Assembly: GCA_951217055.1 (NCBI GenBank)
Contig: OX578280.1
Coordinates: 60,335,633-60,399,632 of the forward strand
Origin: Gerris lacustris
Lineage: Eukaryota > Arthropoda > Insecta > Hemiptera > Gerridae
Direction of reading: 5' to 3'
Length of the DNA stretch: 64,000 nt
Shown: one piece after another, positions 9,528 to 19,683 of the stretch
Numbering within the stretch: position 1 is the stretch's first letter
Layout of the letters: each line of letters opens with the position of its first letter
Made by a program: the position numbers and the translations under genes
Notes under the pieces: model-generated
Told to the model about the DNA's origin: nothing
Databases searched by the model: none
What the model saw: the letters and a program-made list of their open reading frames with translations, nothing else

Positions 9528-10337
9528 GCCAATTGGTGTGGCTCATAGCTTAATTGTGTTGCCAATTGGTGTGGCTCATAGCTTAATTGTGTTGCCAATT
9601 GGTGTGGCTCATAGCTTAATTGTGTTGCCAATTGGTGTGGCTCATAGCTTAATTGTGTTGCCAATTGGTGTGGCTCATAGCTTAATTGTGTTGCCAATTG
9701 GTGTGGCTCATAGCTTCCTCGCGTCCTATCACGTGCATTATTGATTTCATGCATTTAAAACCCATTACTGTCTAATTTATTTAATAGTTTCCCCCCAAAT
9801 ATATAAGTAAAAGTAAATATAAAATTTTATACAAATCAGATAATTTTGAAGCTTGATCAGAGTAATTTAAAAAGTAAAATAAACCCATTAACAAAGTAAG
9901 TAAACCCATTTCTGTCTAATTTATTTAATAGTTTCCCCCAAATATATATAAGTAAAAGTAATTGTAAAAGTTTCATACAAATCAGATAATTTTGAAGCTA
10001 GATCAGAGTCATTTTGAAGCTATAGGTAAAAATAATGGTAGGTTTGTGCGCATGTGGAAGAGAAACAAATGAGCGCAGAAGGTTGAAACTTATATTGGAC
10101 CAACAATGAGCTAAATATGATCTACCATCCAAATCGAAATTCAATCAAATCGGGCGAGTAGTTTTAAGATATGTTGGTTCGCAAAAATTGAGCTACAGAC
10201 AGACAGACACGGAATCAAAAATATTGATGTCTGAAACGGATTTCTGTCTTGGAATTTTTGAAATCAGAGACATAAAATATTTCTTGAGAGCACCAGCAAA
10301 AAAACGATCGCATAGCTTTCGTTACCTTCGGTAAGCT
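9528..10337 (+). mobile_element. Family B element, essentially full length
   Basis: It starts with the B head 'tgccaattggtgtggctcat' (here multiplied) and ends 'tttcgttaccttcggtaagc'. Interior landmarks are 'gtgcgcatgtggaagagaaa', 'gttggttcgcaaaaattgag', the 'acagacagacac' run and 'gtctgaaacggatttctgtc'. A second partial copy of the interior ('aaacccattactgtctaatt') is present near 9758 and 9902. No transposase is encoded; its class is uncertain. Confidence 0.75.
9529..9715. repeat. 33-bp tandem repeat grown from the head of a B element
   Basis: Six units contain 'ccaattggtgtggctcatag' plus 'cttaattgtgttg'. The first half is the B-element terminus. Units look identical, implying recent expansion. 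The open frames on both strands (SYEPHQLATQL on minus) follow from the 33-bp period and are not evidence of a protein. Confidence 0.9.
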
Positions 10338-10841
10338 CAGAATTTTGATTAACTCTATTGCCAGATCTTTTGCCCAATTAATTAGAATAATTAATACACC
10401 TTCAAATTATTCTGCAGGTCAATTTAAGCAGGAGAAGTTTATTGTAAAGAATTCGACGACGTTATCTCTGAAACCAATTGTCACCTTTAAATTTGGAACT
10501 AACTTTCGAAGATCAGTCGGGTCTCAATTCCCCCTCTTTTTGCTTTCTCTCATATGTAGTTTACGAAGAGCTAAGTATTTTGACGGCGCTGAAATTTGAT
10601 TTTGAGGAATCCACTCGTTTTGAGTTTTTGCAAGTACTAAAGAGTGTTTTTCACACAATTACTGCCTGAATTCTGTCTTCCCTGCATTAGTACGAGATTT
10701 AGCAAACAGATTTGTTTTTCTCTGCCCCTATTTCCCCTCTTAGAAATCAAATTTAAGAAAATTCTTTCTTGGGAAAAATCAATATTATTTTCATAAAGGT
10801 GTGTTGGTGTAATAAATTAACACCTGTGTCATATAAGTGAT
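10338..10841. other. Unassigned DNA between two B copies
   Basis: Two overlapping plus-strand ORFs (84 and 63 codons) around 10345-10669 have no recognisable content. No splice or promoter signal was seen. Confidence 0.3.
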
Positions 10842-11154
10842 ATAGGTGTAAAACAAATGTATGTTTGAGTGTATATAGAAGTGAAATGGTCGCAGTAGGT
10901 TGAAACATATATGGGACTAACAATGGGCTAGTTATGACCTATCAGCCAAATTTGCTTGAAATCGGACGAGTAGTTTAGGATATTTTGGTTCGCAAAAATT
11001 GAGCGACAAACCGACTAACATCAGATATGGAACAATAAGCGTTCCCTGATGTCTGAAACGGATTACTGGATCTGATTTTTTTGAATTGGAGATATTAACA
11101 TGTTTCGCGCTCCGGAACGAACACGTAGCTTCCGCTACCTTCGGTGAACACGGA
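10842..11154 (+). repeat. Family B, right half
   Basis: Landmarks are 'atgggactaacaatgggcta', 'ttggttcgcaaaaattgagc', 'cctgatgtctgaaacggatt' and the terminal 'cttccgctaccttcggtga'. The B head is absent. Confidence 0.75.
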
Positions 11155-11580
11155 AACGTATATAACACCCGTAAAAATTAATTACTTATGTTTAGTAATT
11201 ATTTTTAAATAATAAAAAGTGTGGGAATCGTTGAATTAGAGTCGTTTAAAATTGAACTAAATAAAATTAAAACCAAAGGACATCGTGCTTTGCAACATAA
11301 CTTCTGCATTATGCAGTTTAGTTAAACGAAAGATTACTGTTACAGGTCATGTTTTTGTAATAAATTTTACAGGCATGGGTGCTAAAATATTGTTAAATTT
11401 AAAGCTCAAGATGGAAGAAGATGCTAAGTGTTTATTTATGCGGGGGGGTCTTCACTACTGGGTGAACAAGGCGATTTACTTTTAGAGACCAAAATTAAAT
11501 TTTATATTTTCGTAGTGTACTGTTGGTGGATTACCAAATGCTTTGTTACCATTGGACTTCTTCATGTAATTTCCTTTTTT
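11155..11580. other. Unassigned DNA
   Basis: No family recognised. The 66-aa frame at 11285-11485 has no known content and no supporting splice sites. Confidence 0.3.
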
Positions 11581-11584
11581 TTTT

Positions 11585-11765
11585 GGGTTTCGAGGTCATC
11601 CTAGAAACCATTATGGTTTTGCCAGTTCGTCCGTCCGTCCGTTGCCTCTTAGAACAGTGGTTTTTAAACTTGTTTGACCGCGACCCCCCATTCGAGCGTG
11701 CAAATATCATGCGATCCCCGCCGAGGAGAAGTTATTTTTATGAATCGTTTTGATAACTTGTTTAA
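11585..11765 (+). mobile_element. Family D start followed by hAT-like terminus
   Basis: Positions 11590-11645 (gggtttcgaggtcatcctag, then 'ccagttcgtccgtccgtcc') match the start of D at 18898. At 11654 the sequence switches to 'cagtggtttttaaacttgtt' followed by 'tgaccgcgaccccc'. This is the kind of CAGTGGTT...GCGACCCCC end typical of hAT-family non-autonomous elements. The other hAT end was not located. Confidence 0.5.
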
Positions 11766-12039
11766 TAATAATTAAATTTACCTTCCATGGGCGCCCATAT
11801 GGGGGCTCAAACAGGGTACTATTTTTGTAGAGTTCATATTGTTGGTAGGCTAACAAGAGTTTAATATATAGGTATAAATCTCGTTATTGTAATTTATACA
11901 TTATTCCATAGTCGATATCTAACTCGTGGTTCTTGCTGCATTAGTCAGCTATTTAGTCAACTCGTTGATTTGGAGCAATACTGTTTGTGCGGTTGTGACC
12001 AATTAGCACTATTCATTTATTTAACCTAACAAAAAATAC

Positions 12040-12600
12040 TAATTTATTTATCTAAATAAACACTACTCATTTATTTAACCAAACAAACACTACTCATTTA
12101 TTTAACCAAACAAACACTACTCATTTATTTAACCAAACAAACACTACTCATTTATTTATCCAAACAAACACTACTTATTTATTTAACCAAACAAACACTA
12201 CTCATTTATTTAACGAAACCAACACTAATATTTTATTTAATCAAACAAACACTACTAATTTATTTAACCAAACAAACACTCCTCATTTATTTATCGAGGC
12301 CAACACTAATATTTTATTTAATCAAACAAACACTACTCATTTATTTATCCAAACAAACACTACTTATTTATTTAACCAAACAAACACTACTCATTTATTT
12401 AGCGATGCCAACACTAATATTTTATTTAATCAAACAAACACTACTCATTTATTTAACCAAACAAACACTAATATTTTATTTAATCAAACAAACACTACTC
12501 ATTTACTTAACCATTTAAACACTGCTCATTTATTTAACCATTTAAACACTGCTCATTTATTTAACCATTTAAACACTGCTCATTTATTTAACCATGCAGC
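12040..12600. repeat. 27-bp minisatellite, about 20 copies
   Basis: The unit is close to 'aaacaaacactactcattta' plus 'tttaacc'. The last four units use a variant beginning 'atttaaacactgctc'. Other variants ('cgaggccaacactaatatttt') recur as blocks, showing duplication of multi-unit segments. Confidence 0.9.
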
Positions 12601-13091
12601 ATATGGTAGTGGATTCTCGTTATTTCAAAAATCAGAGAAAATAACCATTTTAAAGCATGTAACTAAAAAGGTAAGTACCTACTATCTAATACATTTATTT
12701 GTAAAATGGAGTGAATAACCATTGGCTCCAATCATACAATCTAAGAAAATCGTAGTGCGTGAATATTTAAAACATAGTAAAATCATGTTACGCCAAATTT
12801 CTAGTTATATAAGGACAACAATGGGCTTTTCAAACCTTGTTCGTTCTTCAACACGCTCACATATCTTGTGTTACCTTGGGTAAGCTCAAATGCAAAAAGA
12901 AAAAAGTGAGATATATTTCAAAATATGTAAATGTTTCTGTCTTATAAACTATACTAGCTCTAGGAAGCAATTAATGTGCGTTGAAGGTTTAAATATAAAT
13001 GGTGAAAGGTTAAATTTTGAATTGGGACAAACTGTGGGTTATAATAGTTATAATACAAATACCATGCAGTTTCATCTAAAACAAATTATTA
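12601..13091. other. Unassigned DNA downstream of gene 1
   Basis: A 72-aa plus-strand frame at 12890-13108 has no recognisable content. A 'ttaccttgggtaagctcaa' word near 12870 resembles the B terminus, so part of this is a decayed B copy. Confidence 0.35.
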
Positions 13092-13101
13092 TTTATTTAT
13101 T
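13092..13101 (-). terminator. Poly(A) signal for gene 1
   Basis: The minus strand reads AATAAATAAA, two overlapping AATAAA hexamers, about 96-105 nt past the gene 1 stop. This is a normal 3' UTR length. No other feature on this strand explains it. Confidence 0.5.
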
Positions 13102-13196
13102 TCATTAAAAACGAATTTCACAATAAATGGAATCCTTCCGTTTATCTTCCTAAATGTGTTGCTGGAGTTCCTGCTCAGCAACACGTTAATTGTCTT

Positions 13197-14126
13197 TCAG
13201 TGACCGAAAAACAGCGGGCCAGCTGATGTTACTCTCTCGTAGCCTGCATTACCAGTTACTCTTCTTACTTGTCTTTCATTGACTTGGCGGGCAGCTGGTG
13301 TTACACTCTCGTGGCCTGCTTTACCAGTGACTCTTCTTACTTGTCTTTCATTGACTTGGCGGGCAGCTGGTGTTACACTCTCGTGGCCTGATTTACCAGT
13401 GACTCTTCTTACTTGTCTTTCATTGACTTGGCGGGCAGCTGGTGTTACACCCTTTTGGCCTGGTTTGACTGATGTGACAGATCTTAATTGTCTTTCATTG
13501 AGTTGGCGGGCAGCTGGTGTTACACTCTCGTGGCCTGCTTTACCAGTGACTCTTCTTACTTGTCTTTCATTGACTTGGCGGGCAGCTGGTGTTACACCCT
13601 TTTGGCCTGGTTTGACTGATGTGACAGATCTTAATTGTCTTTCATTGAGTTGGCGGGCAGCTGGTGTTACACCCTTTTGGCCTGGTTTTACTGATGTGAC
13701 AGATCTTAATTGTCTTTCATTGAGTTGGCGGGCAGCTGGTGTTACACCCTTTTGGCCTGGTTTTACTGATGTGACAGATCTTAATTGTCTTTCATTGAGT
13801 TGGCGGGCAGCTGGTGTTACACTCTTTTGGCCTGGTTTGACTGATGTGACAGATCTTAATTGTCTTTCATTGAGTTGGCGGGGAGCTGGTGTTACACTCT
13901 CGAGGCCTGCTTTAACAGTGACTGATCTTACTTGTCTTTGTTCGGCTGGGCGGACTGTTGGTACTACACTCTCGTGGCCTGCATTGACAGTGACTGATCT
14001 TACTTGTCTTTGTTCGGCTGGGCGGACTGTTGGTACTACACTCTCGTGGCCTGCATTGACAGTGACTGATCTTTCAACTCGTTGTTTGGTATGAACTGCA
14101 TTGTTTGGTGCACCATTGACGCTCAG
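13197..14126 (-). CDS. Gene 1 exon 2: tandem-repeat secreted peptide precursor
   Basis: The minus-strand exon follows the 3' splice site 'ttgtattttttcacag' (CAG at 14129-14127). It continues in phase 0 from exon 1 at 20008-19955. It encodes 309 residues: LSVNGAPNNAVHTKQRVE, then twelve units, the last partial and ending GPLFFGH. Units are 24 or 25 residues, with three types seen from N to C terminus: RSVTVNAGHESVVPTVR.., RSVTSVKPGQKGVTPAAR.. and RRVTGKAGHESVTPAAR... Every unit is preceded by R-x-x-R (RVER first, then RQVR or RQLR), a minimal furin-type site. Processing would release basic 24/25-mers without cysteine. Length changes between units are whole codons (72 versus 75 bp), so the frame is kept. 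Function is unknown; antimicrobial or signalling peptides or a salivary effector would fit. The complementary strand is also open for 271 codons, but lacks splice sites or a signal peptide. Confidence 0.75.
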   Translation of the reverse strand: MSVNGAPNNAVHTKQRVERSVTVNAGHESVVPTVRPAEQRQVRSVTVNAGHESVVPTVRPAEQRQVRSVTVKAGLESVTPAPRQLNERQLRSVTSVKPGQKSVTPAARQLNERQLRSVTSVKPGQKGVTPAARQLNERQLRSVTSVKPGQKGVTPAARQLNERQLRSVTSVKPGQKGVTPAARQVNERQVRRVTGKAGHESVTPAARQLNERQLRSVTSVKPGQKGVTPAARQVNERQVRRVTGKSGHESVTPAARQVNERQVRRVTGKAGHESVTPAARQVNERQVRRVTGNAGYERVTSAGPLFFGH

Positions 14127-14171
14127 CTGTGAAAAAATACAATAGTGTTTATTTACTTTTTTATACATTTA

Positions 14172-14430
14172 TATAACTAGGCATCACGGGGCTCTATCAT
14201 TGAAGCGAGCATATTGCAATAAAATACTGAATATTGAAATTTGTTAATCATGATGAATGTCATAGTTGAAGATAAGTGGAAGAGGGTAGTGTGAGGTAGA
14301 GTGGGGGTACTCGGTACAAAGCTTTACTTCCTAAACAAACCTATACACTATAAGAATCTTAACCACCCGTAATAGCTTTTATATTATTGAAGCGAGCGTA
14401 AGCGAGCTTCTTACATTCAACGAAATATGC

Positions 14431-14461
<31 letters not shown>

Positions 14462-15714
14462 GTGTAACGTTTACGTGTCCGACGATAACTTGTGTAAAAG
14501 TTGACCGATTTAGTTGAAATTTGGTATACATCTTTCTTTTACTAATACTCAAGCTAAGTTCGTTGGACAGCGTGATCCGTCCAAGAGCTCGCGCGCAATG
14601 CTTGCGAAAACGTGAGCTTCAAATTTAAAATTGGAATTTCAGGACAGGAAAAAATTCTATCATCACCTATTCGATGAGACGAACATTTTTTTCAAATAAT
14701 ATTTTTTAGTAAAACCAACAACGACACTGCTATGAATTAATAAAGATCGCTAAAACTATTAAAGCGGACCTAAACGTTTAAAATAGAGAAAACAACCTTT
14801 TTACCGATATCTTACGTTCTAACCTAACGATTTTAATAAAACTTCATGTACATCGTCTAAAGTACAATTGAAACAAGTATGTAAAATTTCAACTTGATAC
14901 AAGCAGTAGTATTTGAGTAACGAAGTGATACATTTATAATAATTGTTTAAAAGCTACGACGGGTGGTTAAGATTCTTAGTCGTGTGGTCTGTAGGTTTGT
15001 TTAGGAAGTAAAGCTTTGTACCGAGTACCCCCACTCTTCCCCACACTACTCTCTTCCACTTATCTTCAACTATGACTTATGACATTCATCATGATCAACA
15101 AATTTCAATAGTCAGTATTTTATTGCAATACGCTCGCTTCAATGTTAGAGCCACGCGATGCCTAGTTATTATAAATGTATCACTTCATTACTCAAATACT
15201 GCTGCTTGTATCACGTTGAAATTTTACATACTTGTTTCAATTGTACTTTAGACGATGTACATGAAGTTTTATTAAAATCGTTACGTTAGAACGTAAGATA
15301 TGGGTAAAAAGGTTGTTTTCTCTATTTTAAACGTTTAGGACCGCTTTAATAGTGTTAGCGATCTTTATTAATTCATAGCAGTGTCGTTGTCGGTTTTACT
15401 AAAAAATGTTATTTGAAAAAAATGTTCGTCTCATCGAATAGGTGAGGATAGAATTTTTTCCTGTCCTGAAATCCAATTTTAAATTTGAAGCTCACGTTTT
15501 CGCGAGCATTGCGCGCGAACTCTTGGACGGATCACGCTGTCCAACGAACTTAGCTTGAGTATTAGTAAAAGAAAGATGTATACCAAATTTTAACTAAATC
15601 GGTCAACCTTTACACAAGTTATCGTCGGACACGTAAACGTTACACACAGACAGACAGACAGACAAGATGCATATTTCGTTGAATGTAAGAAGCTCGCTTA
15701 CGCTCGCTTCAATA
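14172..15714. mobile_element. Nested inverted pair of family A elements
   Basis: The order is c' (14172-14384), a (14385-14941), c (14942-15167), a' (15168-15714), where primes are reverse complements. The a+c part is a complete forward A element like 39808-40621. The flanking c' and a' are the two halves of a reverse A element, split exactly at its a/c boundary. The a arms are about 550 bp and very similar ('gcgagcttcttacattcaac' at both outer ends). A 'ttat' repeat borders the insertion. No transposase is present. Confidence 0.85.
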
Positions 15715-16027
15715 AATCAAAGAATGATTGGTAATTGCTATTTTATTTAAAAATTCATTGTTTATTTGCACACTTGGTGTAATGGTAGTGGAGATTGAAT
15801 GTGCGAATATGGCAGAAGGGTTTTTTTGTGATCTAAAAACATATAGTAGTGAATTTTTTATGTTTAAATATTTCATTTGTATGAAATGATATTCGTGTAA
15901 TTATTGTGTATAGAATTAGCTGGACAGATGTGTTTACCGTATTTAGTATAGTTAAGATAAGAGTTAAGGGTGGATAGATGTTAAGAATTAATCCAATAAA
16001 CATAATTTATTCGATTAAATAGATCCC
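15715..16027. other. Unassigned intronic DNA
   Basis: AT-rich with no recognised family, ORF or regulatory motif. Confidence 0.35.
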
Positions 16028-16370
16028 GACCAAAAATTCCTATTTTCAATTTGAACTTTATGTTTACGCGACCGTTGCTTGTGAACGCTTGGGCGGATAA
16101 CGATGTCCAATGAACTCGTCCTGGGCATTGGTAAAATGAACATGTCTACCAAATTTCATCGAAATCGGTCTACTTTTACTCAAGTTATCGTCACACATTT
16201 CAGGGAACGTGGACACACAGACCGACAGACAGACACGAGACCTAAAATGTTCCCTGATGCCTGAAACAGATTTCTGTTTTGGAATTTTCGAAATCGGAGA
16301 CATAATATTTCTTCGTCCTCAAAAGTGACACAATGCTTCCGTTACCTTCGGTAAGCTCGGAAGCAATAAA
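16028..16370. repeat. Chimera of family A (minus) and the end of family B (plus)
   Basis: 16028-16200 matches A in the minus orientation ('gcttgggcggataacgatgt', 'tcgaaatcggtctactttta'). 16225-16365 matches the B right end ('ttccctgatgcctgaaacag', 'cttccgttaccttcggtaag'). The join is near 16200-16225 within a gacagacag run common to both families, which may have guided the recombination. Confidence 0.7.
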
Positions 16371-16507
16371 TAAGGTATTATAGAGTGCTGCTAGAAAGTT
16401 TTTGTTAGAAAGATCTTTAGCAATCCTAGCCATAGTAAGTCAAATGAAAAGTAAAATGCAAATGGCAATTAAAATAGGAAAAATTAAACTCTTGGAAAAT
16501 AAAAGCA

Positions 16508-17040
16508 ATAAAACATGGTTTACACCTCCATGTATACTTGGTCCAAGTCATTTTCAACAAATCCATTTGGTCCAAGTTTTTGTGGAACTTTGAAGTAAGG
16601 TTTACACGTTTAAAGTATACTTGGTCCGAGGAGTGCTTGGAGTAAGTATACTCAGTATACTTAGTGCACTTGGTCGAGTAGTGCCTTTACCTTATAGAAA
16701 ATATAAGGTAGAGGCTAAGATAGGTTATGTGAAATGTTTTCCCCTCTTGAACTTTCCAGTTAAATTGTACTTATTAAGTTTTAAAACAGTTTTTTATATC
16801 ACCTGGTAAACAAAAGCAAGCCAAACCTCACATCTGTTATTTTTTGACAGCTCTTTCTCATAATTTGTCAGGTGGGCTCAATTTTTTTTTTTTATCTAAG
16901 TCTACTTTGCTGAAACCCATCCAACTCAACTTGGATGTCCAAATTGACTTTGATGCAATGTTTACACGATCCAAGTAGTGTCAAAGTAGAGTTAAAACTG
17001 ACTTAGTCCAAGTATACTTGGACCGTGTAAACCCGGCTTA
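16508..17040. mobile_element. MITE family I, copy 1
   Basis: The ends are inverted: left 'catggtttacacctccatgt' plus 'atacttggtccaag', right 'aagtatacttggaccgtgta' plus 'aacccggctta'. A second copy lies at 59829-60230, sharing 'ccatttggtccaagtttttg', 'tagaacttcc' and 'aaaatgttttc' words. The interior of this copy contains extra duplicated 'tatacttggtc' blocks. No protein is encoded. Confidence 0.75.
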
Positions 17041-17055
17041 AGACAAATAACATCT

Positions 17056-17652
17056 TAAACAATAAGAAGAAATTTGTTTAGAGAAGATTATAAAATACCA
17101 GAGCTACTGGAAGAACTAAAAGGAATGGATTGGATAATTATCGGTATGGCAGAAGTACGGAGAAGGGATAAACAGTATCTACAGCTAGAAGACGGTACGA
17201 GTCTATACTATGGGGTTGAAGAAAGCCAGGCAGGGGTAGAATTGCTTCCTTCTGGACATAAGGACAAGGACATTGTGATGTGTTTTTTTGGACATTCTGT
17301 ATGTAAATCCGCTGTAAATCAAGTTGCCTCCTTTGAAATGTATTCAGATAGAGTTAGTAGGAGTATCTGGTCACTACTAAACTAAACAAGAAACCTTTTG
17401 GAAAAGTTAAAATATAAATATGTTTACGACCCTAGCATATGATGGTACAACAGTAGACTACACAGTGTTTTACAGCACAGTACAAGAAGCACTAGAGGAA
17501 AATAGATGTCGCGTCACAATAGTTATGGTTGACTGGAGCTCAAAAATTGGTGAAGGAAAAATCGGTTCCTTTGTTGGCAAATGGATTAGGAGTAAGAAAT
17601 AAAAGAGGTAAGAGACTCATCCAATTTTCTGAAGCATATAACAATTTCTGAA
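17056..17652 (+). pseudogene. Remnant of RTE/CR1-like retrotransposon endonuclease domain
   Basis: The plus-strand translation has PELLEELKGMDWIIIGMAEV, then LEDGTSLYYGVEESQAGVE. After a frameshift follow STVQEALEENRCRVTIVMV and KIGEGKIGSFVGKWIRSKK, and after another frameshift RGKRLIQFSEAYNNF. This order is characteristic of the apurinic-type endonuclease of non-LTR elements often annotated as craniofacial-development-protein-2-like. The usual G-D-[FW]-N-A motif reads V-D-W-S-S, so catalytic residues are lost. Internal stops and a missing segment confirm it is dead. A K-type MITE sits right after it at 17669. Confidence 0.8.
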
Positions 17653-17668
17653 CATATAAGTCTTTTTT

Positions 17669-17903
17669 GGCACTTCTTTTGATTGTTACTCCCCATATAA
17701 AAAAAACAGAGGGGAGTAACAATCTAAATAAGGTGTACGGAATGTTCTTCTTTAGACTGTTACTCCCCTAATCAAAACAGAAGTGGGATATTCCTTTGTC
17801 CCAAAGTATACATTAGACTAAACATCCCTTTTCCTTAATAGTTATTTAGTCAGTCATTTTTATTCTAAAACAACATGGGGGAGTAACAGTCTAAAGAAGT
17901 ACC
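17669..17903. mobile_element. MITE family K, copy 1 (double hairpin)
   Basis: It starts 'ggcacttcttttgattgtta' and ends 'ggagtaacagtctaaagaag' plus 'tacc'. Internally there is a second inverted pair ('ggggagtaacaatctaa' and 'agactgttactcccc'), so the element reads as two successive hairpins. 'agtctttt' lies near the left end and immediately after the right end, an apparent target duplication of 8 bp or slightly more. Confidence 0.85.
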
Positions 17904-18535
17904 AGTCTTTTCTTCCCTGAACTCAAAACTAGGGGGAAAAAAGTAAAATCAGGGAGTAAAAGAAGGATTGCCAACTTAATTATTTTACTTTAAATAAATC
18001 AAATTATAATGATCGTTAACTACGGGAGACATACAGAGAGAAAAATAGACACCCACACCAAATTAAAAATTTGAATTTCTTAATTATTTTATAAATAGTA
18101 GAGAATGGATGGCAATTGCAATGAAGTTGTTAAAATCAGGTTGGCGACACTGCTTTTTCGACCTTGTTTATCATTGTTTATAACCTGCATCTAAATAACC
18201 TTCTATTTGAGTTTAATTAAAATTCTTATTTGTTTTTAATATTGAATCTCTTATATCTGCTATTAAAAGTGCTAACAATTATTGTAATTTATTAAAATAA
18301 TAAGTAAAAACTGTGCAATGGATGAAAATGTGTATTTTCTCCCTACTGGAGATAAAATATTGTATGTACCTCGGGAGGAAAGTGCCATTATTCCTCTCGA
18401 CTTATTATTATCCTCGACATAGCGTTATTCCCTCGGCTGCGCCTCGGGATTTAGGTACCATGGTTCCTTCGGCTTCGCCTCAAGAACCAACTTTTTAGCT
18501 CAGGGAATAATGCCTTACTTTACTCCCTAGGTGCA
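17904..18535. mobile_element. E element, copy 1
   Basis: Related to 41735-42960 (opposite orientation) and 29365-30030. It includes 'ttatcattgtttataacctg', 'atggatgaaaatgtg' (a start-codon-like relic), 'ttctccctactggagataaa' and a CpG-rich block 'ccctcggctgcgcctcggg'. It ends 'ttactttactccctaggtgc'. It appears to be a non-autonomous derivative that keeps a 5' UTR and the first codons of a lost ORF. Confidence 0.65.
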
Positions 18536-18892
18536 TAAATAACTTATATTTCTTTTGCTGTATTTTTAACTAAAGCTAAAACTTTATTTATATTTTTTAT
18601 AAAGTTAAAATCTTCCTACATTAAAAATTAAAATCAACATTGGAGGGTAGATATTAAAATTAAAATCAAACGAAAGTATAAATTAAAATGTTGAATCAAT
18701 TATTCTATAAGAACAAGACATTGAAATAATAATATAATGTGGCAACAAGGGTAATGAAAATTAGTCTAATTCTATCCAGAAGGGTCATTATATTTTTTAT
18801 AAAATATTTATTAATGCATTTATAATGAGATTTGATTTAATTTGAACTCTATACTAGAATGTATGTGTTACAAAGTTTTATATGAGCGGTTT
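18536..18892. other. Unassigned AT-rich intronic DNA
   Basis: No repeat partner or gene signal was seen in the window. Confidence 0.35.
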
Positions 18893-19460
18893 TTAGGGTT
18901 TCGAGGTCATCCTATAAAACCCTTATGATTTTGGTAGTTCGTCCGTCGTTCGTCGCATTTAAAAATATTCAAAATTAGATCATAAATATATAACGCGTAT
19001 TCAAAAATGGTGGCCATTATACCTCCGAAATTACCAAAAAAGTACACCCAAAAAAATTATCATCCCCCACCATTACCCTATAAGGAGTGGTCCTAAAATT
19101 TTGAAAATAAGTACAACATATAGATCTCTTTAGACCAATGATTTTCCCGGGAGTTCGTTTAAATAGTAAATTTTACGAAAATTTGTGTGCGCGAAATAAT
19201 TGTGGCCTAAACTGTTTATTTTTTGTCATTTTTGAGTGGTGTATTATTTTAAAGGTATTGGGAAGTAGATCACAAATATATATCGAGTTTTCAAAATGGC
19301 ATTCAAAATAACCAAGAAAAACCCTACCTAAAATGCAAAAGGACAATACCAATCTTGCAACTTTTTAGTACGGAAAAACAATCTAGGAAGAATGAATTTT
19401 TATGACCGAAGAAACCCTTTTAGTAGCTTGATGTCAAGTACTTGACGTAATTTTTTTCCT
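18893..19460 (+). repeat. Family D repeat
   Basis: It begins 'tagggtttcgaggtcatcct', with 'agttcgtccgtcgttcgtc' following, and shares this start with 11590. Two internal paragraphs resemble each other ('agatcataaatatataacgc' and 'agatcacaaatatatatcga', each followed by 'aaaatggtggcc' or 'aaaatggcatt'). It ends near 'gtcaagtacttgacg'. No ORF is encoded. Confidence 0.5.
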
Positions 19461-19683
19461 TATATTTTAGAGAAAAGTTAATCCAATGTTCAATAATATT
19501 TTATTAAATGTAATTAAGAAATCTAAAAAAACAAATAACACTGCAGCAAGTAATTATGTAAGTACTGTAAAAATAAAAGTATTTGTACTAATGAGGAACA
19601 ATTTGGCTGTTGTTTAATTTTAAAAATATGAGTATAATACGTTATACTTAAATATTATTTTGTTTTTCAAACATGGCATTCTT
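19461..19683. other. Unassigned intronic DNA
   Basis: AT-rich, no recognised feature. Confidence 0.3.

Noticed and set aside
9398..9754. 118-codon frame with repeated SYEPHQLATQL
   Set aside because: Product of the 33-bp tandem expansion of a mobile-element end; no promoter or splice support.
13279..14094. 271-codon plus-strand frame opposite gene 1 exon 2
   Set aside because: It is the complementary frame of an array whose period is a multiple of three. It lacks a signal peptide, splice sites and a start context, while the minus strand has all of these.
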